Shown piece after piece: positions 46,622 to 54,836 of a stretch of DNA of 64,000 nucleotides. Below the pieces are notes generated by a model. The model was not told where the DNA came from, searched no databases, and saw nothing but the letters and a program-made list of their open reading frames with translations. Location of the stretch: NCBI RefSeq assembly GCF_006716445.1, contig NZ_VFPA01000003.1, positions 558,001-622,000 on the forward strand, read 5' to 3'. Both the position numbers and the translations under genes were made by a program. The stretch comes from Pseudonocardia kunmingensis (GTDB lineage Bacteria > Actinomycetota > Actinomycetes > Mycobacteriales > Pseudonocardiaceae). Position 1 is the stretch's first letter; each line of letters starts with the position of its first letter.

Positions 46622-47377
46622 TCAGGGCCGCGCGTCCCAGCGGCCGGTCAGCACACCGAGCGCGCCGAGGGCCACCGCCGCCGCCGTCGAGGCCCGCACC
46701 ACCTCCGGGCCCAGCCGTACGGTCCGCGCGCCCGCCTCGACCAGCGCGTCGACCTCCTCGCCGGTGACACCGCCCTCCGGGCCGACCACGAGCAGCAGCT
46801 CACCCTCCGACGGCAGCGGGACGTCCGCGAGGCGCTCGGATGCGGCCTCGTGCAGCACGAGCGCGGCGCCGGTGGCCGCCACCCGACGGGCGAGCGCGGC
46901 CGTGGTCACCGGCTCCTCGACGACCGGCAGCCACGGCCTGCGGGCCTGCTTCGCGGCCTCACGGGCGGTGGTGCGCCACCGGGCGAGCGCCTTGTCCCCG
47001 CGCGGGCCCGCCTCCCAGCGGGCGACGCAGCGGGCGGCGCGCCACGGCAGGATCCCGTCGACGCCCGCCTCCGTCGCGAGCTCGACGGCCAGCTCCCCGC
47101 GGTCGCCCTTCACCAGCGCCTGCGCGAGCAGCACCCGCAGGGTGGGCGCGGCGACGGCGGTCCGCCGGACGATGGTCAGCTCGACCACGTCCCGGCCGGC
47201 GGACTCGACCACGGCGTGGGCGAGCGCGCCGCGACCGTCGGACAGCTGCACGGCCTCCCCCGGCCGCAGCCGCCGCACGGTGGCCGCGTGGCGTCCCTCC
47301 GGCCCGTCCAGCACGGCGTGGTCGTCCGGTGGGAGAGCGTCGACGAGGAACAGCGGGGCGGTGCTGCTCTGGCTCAC
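46622..47377 (-). CDS. rsmE: 16S rRNA (uracil-1498-N3)-methyltransferase
   Basis: A 251-residue SPOUT-class methyltransferase. The N-terminal PUA-like domain reads DDHAVLDGPEGRHAATVRRLRPGEAVQLSDGRG; the knotted SAM-binding domain has LAQALVKGDRGELAVELATEAGVDGILPW and the signature LLLVVGPEGGVTGEEVDALVEAGARTVRLGPEVVRASTAAAVAL. It modifies U1498 in the 30S decoding centre. It occupies its usual place downstream of dnaJ, though a hydrolase gene now lies between them. Confidence 0.94.
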   Translation of the reverse strand: MSQSSTAPLFLVDALPPDDHAVLDGPEGRHAATVRRLRPGEAVQLSDGRGALAHAVVESAGRDVVELTIVRRTAVAAPTLRVLLAQALVKGDRGELAVELATEAGVDGILPWRAARCVARWEAGPRGDKALARWRTTAREAAKQARRPWLPVVEEPVTTAALARRVAATGAALVLHEAASERLADVPLPSEGELLLVVGPEGGVTGEEVDALVEAGARTVRLGPEVVRASTAAAVALGALGVLTGRWDARP

Positions 47378-47411
47378 GCCCCGATCCTCTCCCCCGGCGG
47401 CGCGCGGCGGC

Positions 47412-48197
47412 TCAGCGGGCCCTGCGGATCGGGGCGATCGTGGGCACCGGTTCGGTGGTGAGGAACCGCAGCACCAGCTCGGTCACCTGCTCCGGCTTCT
47501 CCCAGGCGAGCAGGTGCGAGGTGCCCGGCACCACGGCCAACTCGGAGTCGGGGATCGACCGGTAGAGCTCGATCGTGTGCTCCAGGTGCACGCCGTCGTC
47601 GTCGCCGCTGACCACCAGCGTGCGCGCGGTGACCCCCGCGAGCTGCTCGGCGGCGAGCGTGGGCCCGGTCAGCGCCATGTCGATGATCTTCCCGACGATC
47701 ACCGGGAAGTGCGCTGCGCCGTCCGGGGACACCTCGGCGTAGCTCGTCGCCATCGGCGAGCCCACCATCATGTCCGACATCCCGGGGTCGTCGAGGATGC
47801 CGGGGATGAGACCGCGCTGGTGGTACTGCCCGCTGATCAGCACCAGGCGCCGCACCAGGTCGGGCCGCTCCAGGGCCACGTGCAGGGCCGTGGTGGCACC
47901 GTCGCTGTAGCCGACCAGGTCGACCGGTCCGTCGACCACCGCCTCGAGGAACGCGATCGTGTCGCGCGCGAAGACCGGGAAGCTGAACGGCCCCTCGACG
48001 TCCGGGCTGCGGCCGTGGCCGCGCCGCTCGGGCAGGTACACGCGGTAGTGGTCGGTGTAGGCGGCGAGCTGCGGCTCGAGCTCCCGGGAGTCACCGAATG
48101 CGCCGTGCAGGTACACCAGCGGGTCGCCGCTGCCGTGCACCGCGTACCAGGTGCGCACCCCGCCTGCGTCGACGTGGGCCGCTCGATCCGTCGTCAT
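47412..48197 (-). CDS. alpha/beta-hydrolase
   Basis: A 261-residue soluble alpha/beta-hydrolase. Seen are LVYLHGAFGDSREL, the nucleophile elbow DLVGYSDGATTALHVAL (GYSDG), the acid region VVSGDDDGVHLEHTIELYR and the base His in VVPGTSHLLAWEKPEQV. The GxSxG position is clear, but the substrate is not. It sits between rsmE and dnaJ on the same strand, an insertion into a normally tight core pair. ATG 48197 is preferred to an upstream in-frame start at 48230. Confidence 0.85.
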   Translation of the reverse strand: MTTDRAAHVDAGGVRTWYAVHGSGDPLVYLHGAFGDSRELEPQLAAYTDHYRVYLPERRGHGRSPDVEGPFSFPVFARDTIAFLEAVVDGPVDLVGYSDGATTALHVALERPDLVRRLVLISGQYHQRGLIPGILDDPGMSDMMVGSPMATSYAEVSPDGAAHFPVIVGKIIDMALTGPTLAAEQLAGVTARTLVVSGDDDGVHLEHTIELYRSIPDSELAVVPGTSHLLAWEKPEQVTELVLRFLTTEPVPTIAPIRRAR

Positions 48198-48245
48198 GTC
48201 GGTGTGACCCGCGCGGCGCGCAGAACTCATCGGCGCCGCCCGCGA

Positions 48246-49421
48246 TCACCGACCGAACGAGTCGCGCAGCCGGGAGAAGATGCCGTGCCCGTTGCGGTTG
48301 CCGCCCGCGAGGTCGGGCTGCTCCTCGCCGCGCAGCTCGGCGAGCTGGCGCAGCAGCTCGGTCTGCTTCGCGTCGAGCTTCGTGGGGACGGCGACGTCCA
48401 CGTGGACCATCAGGTCGCCGTGGCCGTCGACCCGGCCGGTGGAGCGCAGCCGCGGCATCCCCTTGCCGCGCAGCGTGATCACGGTGCCTGCCTGCGTGCC
48501 GGCGTCGATGTGCAGCTCCTCGGTGCCGTCGAGGGTGGGCAGCGGGAGCGTGGTGCCCAGGGCTGCGGCCGTCATCGGCAGCGGCACCCTGCAGTGCAGG
48601 TCGGCGCCGTCGCGCGTGAACAGCTCGTGCTGCTCCTCCTCCACCTCCACGTACAGGTCGCCCGCCGGCCCGCCGCCGGGCCCGACCTCACCCTGCCCGG
48701 CCAGCCGCACGCGCATCCCGTCGGCCACACCCGCGGGGATGCGGACGCTGACCGTGCGCCGCGAGCGCACCCGGCCGTCGCCGCCGCACTGGCGGCACGG
48801 CTCGGGGATGACCTCGCCGAAGCCGCGGCAGTTGGGGCAGGGCCGCGACGTGACGACCTGGCCGAGGAAGGAGCGCTGCACGCTCTGCACCTCGCCGCGC
48901 CCGTTGCAGATGTCGCACATCGTGGGCGTGCTGCCCGGCGCGCACCCCGAGCCCGTGCACTCCGAGCAGAGCGCCGCCGTGTCGACCGTGAGGTCGCGGG
49001 TGACGCCGGTGGCGCACTCCTCGAGCGTGAGCTGCATCCGGATCAGGGCGTCGGCGCCCGGCTGGACCCGGCTGCGCGGGCCACGGCCGCGACCGCCGCC
49101 CTGGCCGCCGAAGAAGGCGTCCATGATGTCGCCGAAGCCGAACGCGCTGAAGGGGTCGGCCCCGCCCGCGCCCGCGCCGCCACCGCCGTTGCCCAGCGGG
49201 TCCCCGCCCAGGTCGACGATGCGGCGCTTCTCCGGGTCGGACAGCACCTCGTAGGCCGCGCTCACCTCGCGGAAGCGCTCCTGCGCGGCCGCATCGGGGT
49301 TGACGTCGGGGTGCAGCTCACGCGCGAGCCTGCGGTAGGCCCGCTTGATCTCGTCGGGACCGGCGTCGCTGTCGACGCCCAGTATCCCGTAGTAGTCGCG
49401 TACCACGTGCGCGTTCCCCAT
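48246..49421 (-). CDS. dnaJ: chaperone DnaJ (type I, second actinobacterial copy)
   Basis: A 391-residue Hsp40. The J domain has the HPD motif (YRRLARELHPDVNPDAAAQERFREVSAAYEVLSDPEKR), then a G/F-rich linker, four zinc-finger CxxCxGxG-type repeats (CSECTGSG, CDICNGRG, CPNCRGFG, CRQCGGDG) and substrate-binding beta domains. It delivers substrates to DnaK and stimulates its ATPase. Linkage to hrcA identifies it as the DnaJ2-type copy rather than the dnaK-operon copy. Confidence 0.95.
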   Translation of the reverse strand: MGNAHVVRDYYGILGVDSDAGPDEIKRAYRRLARELHPDVNPDAAAQERFREVSAAYEVLSDPEKRRIVDLGGDPLGNGGGGAGAGGADPFSAFGFGDIMDAFFGGQGGGRGRGPRSRVQPGADALIRMQLTLEECATGVTRDLTVDTAALCSECTGSGCAPGSTPTMCDICNGRGEVQSVQRSFLGQVVTSRPCPNCRGFGEVIPEPCRQCGGDGRVRSRRTVSVRIPAGVADGMRVRLAGQGEVGPGGGPAGDLYVEVEEEQHELFTRDGADLHCRVPLPMTAAALGTTLPLPTLDGTEELHIDAGTQAGTVITLRGKGMPRLRSTGRVDGHGDLMVHVDVAVPTKLDAKQTELLRQLAELRGEEQPDLAGGNRNGHGIFSRLRDSFGR

Positions 49422-49468
49422 GGTCCTTCTCGCTCGGTCGTGCTCTTCCGCTCGGTCTGCCGCGGCTC

Positions 49469-50488
49469 CTACCGCCCGGCCAGGATCTCACCCACGTACC
49501 GGGCCACCGCGTGCACCGCCGCGATCGAGCCCGGGTAGTCCATCCGCGTGGGTCCGACCACGCCCATCCCGCCCAGCACGGTGCCGCCGCCGTAACCGAT
49601 CGTCACCACGGACGTGTCGCGCATCTCCTCGGCCTCGTTCTCCTCGCCGATGCGGATCGTGACCGTGCCCGGGTCCTGCGCGGACGCGAGCAGCCGCAGC
49701 ACCACGACCTGCTCCTCCAACGCCTCCAGCACCTGGCGCAGCGAGTGCGGGAAGTCGGCGACGTTGCGGGTGAGGTTGGCGGTGCCGCCCAGCAGCAGCC
49801 GCTCCTCGGGGTGCTCGACGAGCGTCTCGATGAGCACGGTGGACACCGCGATCACCACGTCGCGCAGCTCGGCGGGCGCGGTGGTCGGCAGTTCCGCGAC
49901 GGCGGCCGAGGCCGCGGCCAGCGGCCTGCCCACCAGGGCGCCGTTGACCAGCTGGCGCACCTGGGCGACGGTGTCGTCGGCGACCACGTCGCCGAGGTCG
50001 ACCACCCGCTGCTCGACCCGCCCGCTGTCGGTGATGAGCACCACCATCAGCCGGGCGGGCGTGAGCGCGACGATCTCGCAGTGGCGCACGGTGGAGCGCG
50101 TGAGCGTGGGGTACTGGACGACGGCCACCTGGCGGGTGAGCTGCGCGAGCAGCCGCACGCTGCGGCGCAGCACGTCGTCGAGGTCCACCGCGCCTTCGAG
50201 GAAGGCCTGCACGGCGCGGCGCTCGGCCCCCGACAGCGGCTTGACCTGCGCGAGCCGGTCGACGAACAGCCGGTAGCCCTTGTCGGTGGGCACCCGGCCG
50301 GCGCTGGTGTGCGGCTGGGCGATGAGCCCGTCCTCCTCCAGCACCGCCATGTCGTTGCGGACCGTGGCGCTCGAGACGCCGAGGTTGTGCCGCTCGACGA
50401 TCATCTTCGAGCCGACCGGCTCGTGGGTGTTGACGTAGTCGGCGACGATGGCGCGCAGCACGGCGAAGCGGCGCTCGTCGGCGTTCAC
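49469..50488 (-). CDS. hrcA: heat-inducible transcription repressor HrcA
   Basis: A 339-residue HrcA. The N-terminal winged helix reads RFAVLRAIVADYVNTHEPVGSKMIVERHNLGVSSATVRNDMAVLEEDGLIAQPHTSAGRVPTDKGYRLFVD, followed by the GAF-like dimerisation domain and a final GGMGVVGPTRMDYPGSIAAVHAVARYVGEIL signature. It represses chaperone genes through CIRCE elements, kept active by GroEL. I found no CIRCE palindrome upstream of it here. It is 47 bases upstream of dnaJ on the same strand. Confidence 0.95.
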   Translation of the reverse strand: MNADERRFAVLRAIVADYVNTHEPVGSKMIVERHNLGVSSATVRNDMAVLEEDGLIAQPHTSAGRVPTDKGYRLFVDRLAQVKPLSGAERRAVQAFLEGAVDLDDVLRRSVRLLAQLTRQVAVVQYPTLTRSTVRHCEIVALTPARLMVVLITDSGRVEQRVVDLGDVVADDTVAQVRQLVNGALVGRPLAAASAAVAELPTTAPAELRDVVIAVSTVLIETLVEHPEERLLLGGTANLTRNVADFPHSLRQVLEALEEQVVVLRLLASAQDPGTVTIRIGEENEAEEMRDTSVVTIGYGGGTVLGGMGVVGPTRMDYPGSIAAVHAVARYVGEILAGR

Positions 50489-50559
50489 GGCAGCGCTCCT
50501 CCTCCGCGTCAGGTGGTGGGTCGGAGTCCAGTCTATGTGTTCTGCGCGGGTGCCAGCGC

Positions 50560-51141
50560 ATGCACGATGTGCGTGTGCAGATCCGCCGCCCCGTGCTCGA
50601 CGCCATCGCCGCCGGCACGGTGACCGTCCTGTTCCGGCGCTGGGAGCGGCCGCGGGTGCGTCCGGGCGGGAGCCAGCGCACGCCGGTCGGCGTGCTGGAG
50701 TTCACCGCCGTCGAGCCGGTGGACGAGGCGGATCTCACCGCCGACGACGCGCGCGCCGCCGGGTTCACCGACCTCGCGGCGCTGCGGGAGGCGCAACGGG
50801 GCGACGGGCAGCTGCACCGGGTCGCGGTGCGCCTGGCGGGGCCCGACCCGCGGGTGGCGCTGCGGGCGAAGCGGCGGCTGTCGCAGGCCGAGCGCGCCGA
50901 GATCGACGCCCGGCTGGCGCGGATGGACCGCAGCGGGGCCCACGGCCCGTGGACGGCGGCGGTGCTGGCACTGATCGCGGAGCAGCCCGGCGTCCGCGCG
51001 CCGGACCTGGCCGCGCGGATGGGCCGTGAGACGCTGCCGTTCAAGCGCGACGTCCGCAAGCTCAAGGAGCTGGGGCTGACCGAGAGCCTGGAGGTGGGCT
51101 ACCGGCTCTCGCCCCGCGGCCGCGCCTATCGCCGGGGGTGA
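50560..51141 (+). CDS. ASCH-like domain protein with C-terminal winged helix
   Basis: A 193-residue cytoplasmic protein. The first ~100 residues (VLDAIAAGTVTVLFRRWERPRVRPGGSQRTPVGVLEFTAVEPVDEADLT) look like an ASCH/PUA-type RNA-binding beta barrel. The C-terminal ~60 (GPWTAAVLALIAEQPGVRAPDLAARMGRETLPFKRDVRKLKELGLTESLEVGYRLSPRGRAY) form a winged helix. It is a plausible nucleic-acid binder, function unknown. It is divergent from hrcA and followed 3 bases later by the LysR gene, so the two may be co-transcribed. ATG 50560; GTG 50572 also possible. Confidence 0.7.
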   Translation: MHDVRVQIRRPVLDAIAAGTVTVLFRRWERPRVRPGGSQRTPVGVLEFTAVEPVDEADLTADDARAAGFTDLAALREAQRGDGQLHRVAVRLAGPDPRVALRAKRRLSQAERAEIDARLARMDRSGAHGPWTAAVLALIAEQPGVRAPDLAARMGRETLPFKRDVRKLKELGLTESLEVGYRLSPRGRAYRRG

Positions 51142-51144
51142 GCG

Positions 51145-52083
51145 GTGCTGCTGCGCCAACTCGAGTACCTCAGCGCCCTCGCGCGCGAGGGGCACTTCGC
51201 GCGGGCCGCGGCGAGCTGCCACGTCTCGCAGCCCGCGCTGTCGGCGGCGCTGCGCCGCCTGGAGTCCGACCTCGGCGTGCAGATCGTGCGCCGCGGGCGC
51301 CGCTTCGGCGGCTTCACGCCCGAGGGCGAGCGGGTGGTGGTGTGGGCCCACCGGATGCTCGCCGACCGCGACGCGATGCGCCAGGACCTGGACCGGATGG
51401 CGGGCGGGCTGACCGGGGTGCTGCGCATCGGGGCGATCCCGACGGCGCTCACGGTCGCGCCCCTGCTCACCGCGCCGTTCTGCGAGCGCCACCCGGGGAC
51501 GCGGGTCACGCTGGAGTCGCTGTCCTCACGGGCGATCGTGTCGCGGCTCGCGGAGTTCGACCTGGACGTGGGCATGACCTACATCGACGGCGAGCCGCTC
51601 GGTGACGTGCGCACCGTGCCGCTCTACCCGGAGCGCTACCTGCTGCTGACGCCGGCCGGGTCGCCGCTGGCCGACCGGGAGTCGGTGGGCTGGGCCGAGG
51701 TGGCGGGCGAGCCGCTGTGCCTGCTCCCGCCCGTGATGCAGAACCGCCGGATCCTGGACCGCAACTTCGCCCAGGCCGGGGTCACCGCGGTTCCGCGGAT
51801 CGAGGCCGACGCCGTCTCGGTGCTGTACGGGCACGTGGCGACGCACCGGTGGTCCACCGTGATCGCGCACGCGTGGCTGCACATGTTCGGGGTGCCGGAC
51901 GGGATGCGGGTCGTGCCGATGGAGCCCCCCGCGCGCAGCCACCGGATCGGCCTGGTGCTCCCGGACCGCGACCCGGTCTCCATGCTCGCGCGCGCCCTGC
52001 TCGACGTCGCGGTCGACGTGGACATGCCCGGTGTGCTCGACGCGCTGCGCCGCCGCCACCTGCGGCCGAGAGGTGGCGGGTGA
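51145..52083 (+). CDS. LysR-family regulator, probably of the formate dehydrogenase genes
   Basis: A 312-residue LysR protein: LLRQLEYLSALAREGHFARAAASCHVSQPALSAALRRLESDLGVQIVRRG is the DNA-binding part, followed by the effector domain with LRIGAIPTALTVAPLL. LysR regulators adjacent to NAD-dependent formate dehydrogenase operons (FdsR type) are common, and the fds genes begin 775 bases downstream, though a vapBC pair on the other strand lies between. GTG 51145 starts 3 bases after the ASCH gene stop. Confidence 0.85.
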   Translation: MLLRQLEYLSALAREGHFARAAASCHVSQPALSAALRRLESDLGVQIVRRGRRFGGFTPEGERVVVWAHRMLADRDAMRQDLDRMAGGLTGVLRIGAIPTALTVAPLLTAPFCERHPGTRVTLESLSSRAIVSRLAEFDLDVGMTYIDGEPLGDVRTVPLYPERYLLLTPAGSPLADRESVGWAEVAGEPLCLLPPVMQNRRILDRNFAQAGVTAVPRIEADAVSVLYGHVATHRWSTVIAHAWLHMFGVPDGMRVVPMEPPARSHRIGLVLPDRDPVSMLARALLDVAVDVDMPGVLDALRRRHLRPRGGG

Positions 52084-52093
52084 CCGCAGGCGC

Positions 52094-52525
52094 TCAGGCC
52101 AGCACGGCGAGGTTCTCCGGGGTGGCGGCGGGTACGGCCGCGAGCACCGCGGAGCGGTCGAAGGTGACGAACCGCCCTCCGTGCCGCGCGGCGAGGGCCA
52201 GCAGGTAGGCATCGGTCACCTGCCGCGGGCCGTGGACCTTGTTCCGGTCGATGACCGCGTCGTCCAGGAGGCTGACGTCGCACGGCCAGAACTCGTGGTG
52301 GTCGGTGGCACAGGCGCGCTGCAGCAGGCGGACGGCCTGCGCCGGGGGTACCGGGCTCGGGTAGCGCGGCTGGCTCACGATCCGGACGAAGCCGTTCTGC
52401 GTGATCGCGCACGACGCCCATCCCGAGTCGATCTCCTCGTCGAGCCAGGCCCGAGCCCGCCGATGATCGACGTGATCGCTGTCGAGGAGCGCCAGCAGGA
52501 CGTTGATGTCGAGGAGGGCCCGCAT
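52094..52525 (-). CDS. vapC: PIN-domain ribonuclease toxin (VapC-like)
   Basis: A 143-residue PIN-domain protein with the expected acidic residues: ALLDINVLLALLDSDHVDH (Asp near residue 7), a central Glu region, and QVTDAYLLALAARHGGRFVTFDRS carrying the later Asp residues. VapC toxins cleave tRNA or rRNA when the antitoxin is lost. It follows the antitoxin gene with its ATG overlapping the stop (TGATG); a GTG one codon earlier is equally possible. The pair is inserted between a LysR gene and fdsG. Confidence 0.85.
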   Translation of the reverse strand: MRALLDINVLLALLDSDHVDHRRARAWLDEEIDSGWASCAITQNGFVRIVSQPRYPSPVPPAQAVRLLQRACATDHHEFWPCDVSLLDDAVIDRNKVHGPRQVTDAYLLALAARHGGRFVTFDRSAVLAAVPAATPENLAVLA

Positions 52526-52758
52526 CACTCCGGTTCGTCCTCACGGAGCCGATCGATCAGGGCGTTCGACACCGCCTTCCCGCGCGGCGGCAGCGGGTCG
52601 AAACCGTGGGCTCCCGAGGTGCGCTGCTCCGGAATGCCCTCGGTCAGGGCCTGCCGTGCCAGTTCGGAGAGGACCTCGCCGGCGCTCCGGTTCTCCCGCC
52701 GGGCCCGCTCGCGGACCGCGTGGAGCACGTCCTCGTCGATGTTCAGCGTGGTGCGCAC
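52525..52758 (-). CDS. vapB: ribbon-helix-helix antitoxin (VapB-like)
   Basis: A 77-residue antitoxin. The N-terminal RHH DNA-binding fold is RTTLNIDEDVLHAVRERARRENRSAGEVLSELARQAL; the C-terminal half, with GAHGFDPLPPRGKAVSNALIDRLREDEPE, would wrap the VapC active site. It would repress its own promoter together with the toxin. GTG start at 52758. Its promoter region overlaps the fds regulatory region in the 99-base divergent gap. Confidence 0.85.
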   Translation of the reverse strand: MRTTLNIDEDVLHAVRERARRENRSAGEVLSELARQALTEGIPEQRTSGAHGFDPLPPRGKAVSNALIDRLREDEPE

Positions 52759-52784
52759 GCATCAGATGCTACGGCACCACTGTC

Positions 52785-52839
52785 ATAGCCCCGGTCTATC
52801 GGCAGATCACGAACTTTGCTTTGACCTGAGCTACCTCAG
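52785..52839 (+). promoter_or_regulatory. candidate LysR and promoter sites upstream of fdsG
   Basis: ATAG-N7-CTAT at 52785-52799 is a T-N11-A inverted repeat of the type bound by LysR proteins. A second inverted repeat, CTGAG-N4-CTCAG, lies at 52826-52839, just upstream of the fdsG start. A TTGACC at 52821-52826 could be a -35. These fit control by the LysR protein at 51145, which is inference. Confidence 0.45.
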
Positions 52840-52857
52840 ATCGAGACAGTTGCTCTC

Positions 52858-53331
52858 ATGACAACGACGTCCGTCGGGGAGCGCGTGGAGCGGGTGCGCG
52901 CGATCGCCACCGGGCTGCGCGACCTGCGCGGCCCCCTGCTGCCGATCCTGCACGCCGTCCAGCGCGAGCTGGGCCACGTCGACGCCCAGGACGTGCCGGT
53001 GATCGCCGACGCGCTCAACCTCGCGGTGGCGGAGGTGCACGGCGTCGCCACCTTCTACCGCGACTTCCGCAGCGCACCCGGCGGCCGGACGACCGTCCGG
53101 ATCTGCCAGGCCGAGGCCTGCCGCGCCGTGGGTGCCGAGGCGCTCGGCGCCCACGCGCGGCGTCGGCTCGGCGTCGGGTTCGGGGAGACCACCTCCGACG
53201 GCGCGGTCACCCTCGACGAGGTCTTCTGCCTCGGCAACTGCGCCCTCGGGCCCGCGGCGCAGGTCGACGGACGGTTGCACGGCCGCGTCACCCCCGCCCG
53301 GTTCGACGCCCTGCTCGGGGAGGCCCGGTGA
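52858..53331 (+). CDS. fdsG: NAD-dependent formate dehydrogenase gamma subunit (NuoE-like)
   Basis: A 157-residue thioredoxin-fold [2Fe-2S] protein: GPLLPILHAVQRELGHVDAQDVPVIADALNLAVAEVHGVATFYRDFR, then the cluster cysteines in VRICQAEACRAVG and EVFCLGNCALGPAAQVDG. It carries electrons between FdsB and FdsA in the cytoplasmic NAD+-reducing formate dehydrogenase. It is the first gene of fdsGBAD, overlapping fdsB as GTGA. Confidence 0.92.
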   Translation: MTTTSVGERVERVRAIATGLRDLRGPLLPILHAVQRELGHVDAQDVPVIADALNLAVAEVHGVATFYRDFRSAPGGRTTVRICQAEACRAVGAEALGAHARRRLGVGFGETTSDGAVTLDEVFCLGNCALGPAAQVDGRLHGRVTPARFDALLGEAR

Positions 53332-54836
53332 CCGCGCGCGTGTTCGTCCCCCGTGACGCCGCGGCCCGCTCCGTCGGCGCGGACACGGTGGCCGAGCGGA
53401 TCGCCGCCGCGGGCGCGGAGGTGGTCCGCACGGGCTCGCGGGGCATGCTCTGGCTGGAGCCGCTGGTCGAGGTCGAGACTCCGGCGGGGCGCGTCGGGTA
53501 CGGGCCGGTCGCGCCCGAGGACGTCGACGGGCTGGTCGCCGCGGGCCTGCTCGAGGGGGCGGGCGAGAGCCTTGGCGTCGTCGAGGACCTGCCGTGGATG
53601 CGCCGCCAGCAGCGCGTGACGTTCGCCCGCGTCGGGATCGTCGACCCGCGCTCGCCCGACGACCACGAGGCCCACGGCGGGAACGCCGGCCTGCGGGCGG
53701 CGCTCGGGCTCGCCCCGTCCGACGTCGTCGAGGCGGTGGTGGAGTCCGGGCTGCGGGGCCGCGGCGGCGCCGGGTTCCCCACCGGGATCAAGTGGCGCAC
53801 GGTGCTCGGCGCGCAGGCCGACGTCAAGTTCGTCTGCTGCAACGCCGACGAGGGCGACTCCGGCACGTTCGCCGACCGGATGCTGATCGAGGGCGACCCG
53901 TTCACGCTGATCGAGGGCATGACGATCGCCGCGCACGCCGTCGGCGCCGTCGAGGGCTACGTCTACGTGCGCTCCGAGTACCCGGAGGCCGTCGAGGCGC
54001 TGACCGCGGCGATCGAGGCGGCCCGGGAGCGCGGCTGGCTCGGCGAGCGGGTGCTGGGCTCGGACCTGACCTTCGACCTGCACGTCCGCGTGGGCGCGGG
54101 CGCCTACATCTGCGGCGAGGAGACCTCGATGCTCGAGAGCCTCGAGGGCAAGCGGGGCCAGGTGCGGGCGAAACCGCCGATCCCCGCGCTGGAGGGCCTG
54201 TTCGGCCGCCCGACCGTGGTCAACAACGTGCTGTCGCTGGCGTCGGTGCCGGCGATCCTCGCGCACGGCGCCGAGGCCTACGCCGCGCTCGGCACCGGCC
54301 GCTCGCGGGGCACCAGCGTGTTCCAGCTCGGCGGCAACGTCGCCCGCGGCGGCGTCTTCGAGACGCCGTTCGGGATGACGCTCGGCGAGCTGGTCGAGGA
54401 GCTCGGGGGCGGCACCGCGTCCGGCCGGCCGGTGCGAGCGGTGCAGGTCGGCGGCCCCCTCGGGGCGTACCTGCCGGCGTCGAAGTTCGACCTGCCGATG
54501 GCCTACGAGGAGTTCGCCGCGGCCGGCGCGATGCTCGGGCACGGCGGCGTGGTCGTGTTCGACGACACGGTCGACATGGCCGCGATGGCCCGGTTCGCGT
54601 TCTCCTTCTGCGCCGAGGAGTCCTGCGGCAAGTGCACGCCGTGCCGCGTCGGCGCCGTCCGCGGCGTCGAGACGATCGACCGCATCCGCGCGGGAACCGA
54701 GCGCGAGAAGAACCTCGTGCTGCTCGACGACCTGTGCGAGCTCATGACCGACGGATCGCTCTGCGCCATGGGCGGGCTGACCCCCATGCCCGTGCGAAGC
54801 GCCGTGCAGCACTTCGGGGAGGACTTCGCGAAATGA
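53328..54836 (+). CDS. fdsB: NAD-dependent formate dehydrogenase beta subunit (NuoF-like)
   Basis: A 502-residue flavoprotein that reduces NAD+. An N-terminal thioredoxin-like region (RTGSRGMLWLEPLVEVETPAGRVGYGPV) precedes the FMN/NADH domain with GLRGRGGAGFPTGIKW and VCCNADEGDSGTFADRMLIEGDP, a SLBB part, and the C-terminal [4Fe-4S] motif ESCGKCTPCRVG. Electrons from formate reach NAD+ here. Overlaps fdsA by four bases (ATGA). Confidence 0.94.
   Translation: MTARVFVPRDAAARSVGADTVAERIAAAGAEVVRTGSRGMLWLEPLVEVETPAGRVGYGPVAPEDVDGLVAAGLLEGAGESLGVVEDLPWMRRQQRVTFARVGIVDPRSPDDHEAHGGNAGLRAALGLAPSDVVEAVVESGLRGRGGAGFPTGIKWRTVLGAQADVKFVCCNADEGDSGTFADRMLIEGDPFTLIEGMTIAAHAVGAVEGYVYVRSEYPEAVEALTAAIEAARERGWLGERVLGSDLTFDLHVRVGAGAYICGEETSMLESLEGKRGQVRAKPPIPALEGLFGRPTVVNNVLSLASVPAILAHGAEAYAALGTGRSRGTSVFQLGGNVARGGVFETPFGMTLGELVEELGGGTASGRPVRAVQVGGPLGAYLPASKFDLPMAYEEFAAAGAMLGHGGVVVFDDTVDMAAMARFAFSFCAEESCGKCTPCRVGAVRGVETIDRIRAGTEREKNLVLLDDLCELMTDGSLCAMGGLTPMPVRSAVQHFGEDFAK

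Noticed and set aside
50489..50559. CIRCE element upstream of hrcA
   Set aside because: No TTAGCACTC-N9-GAGTGCTAA-like palindrome can be found in the gap or just upstream.
52094..52758. The PIN/RHH pair as a phage or plasmid remnant
   Set aside because: No integrase, attachment site or other mobile gene accompanies it; an isolated chromosomal vapBC is common.
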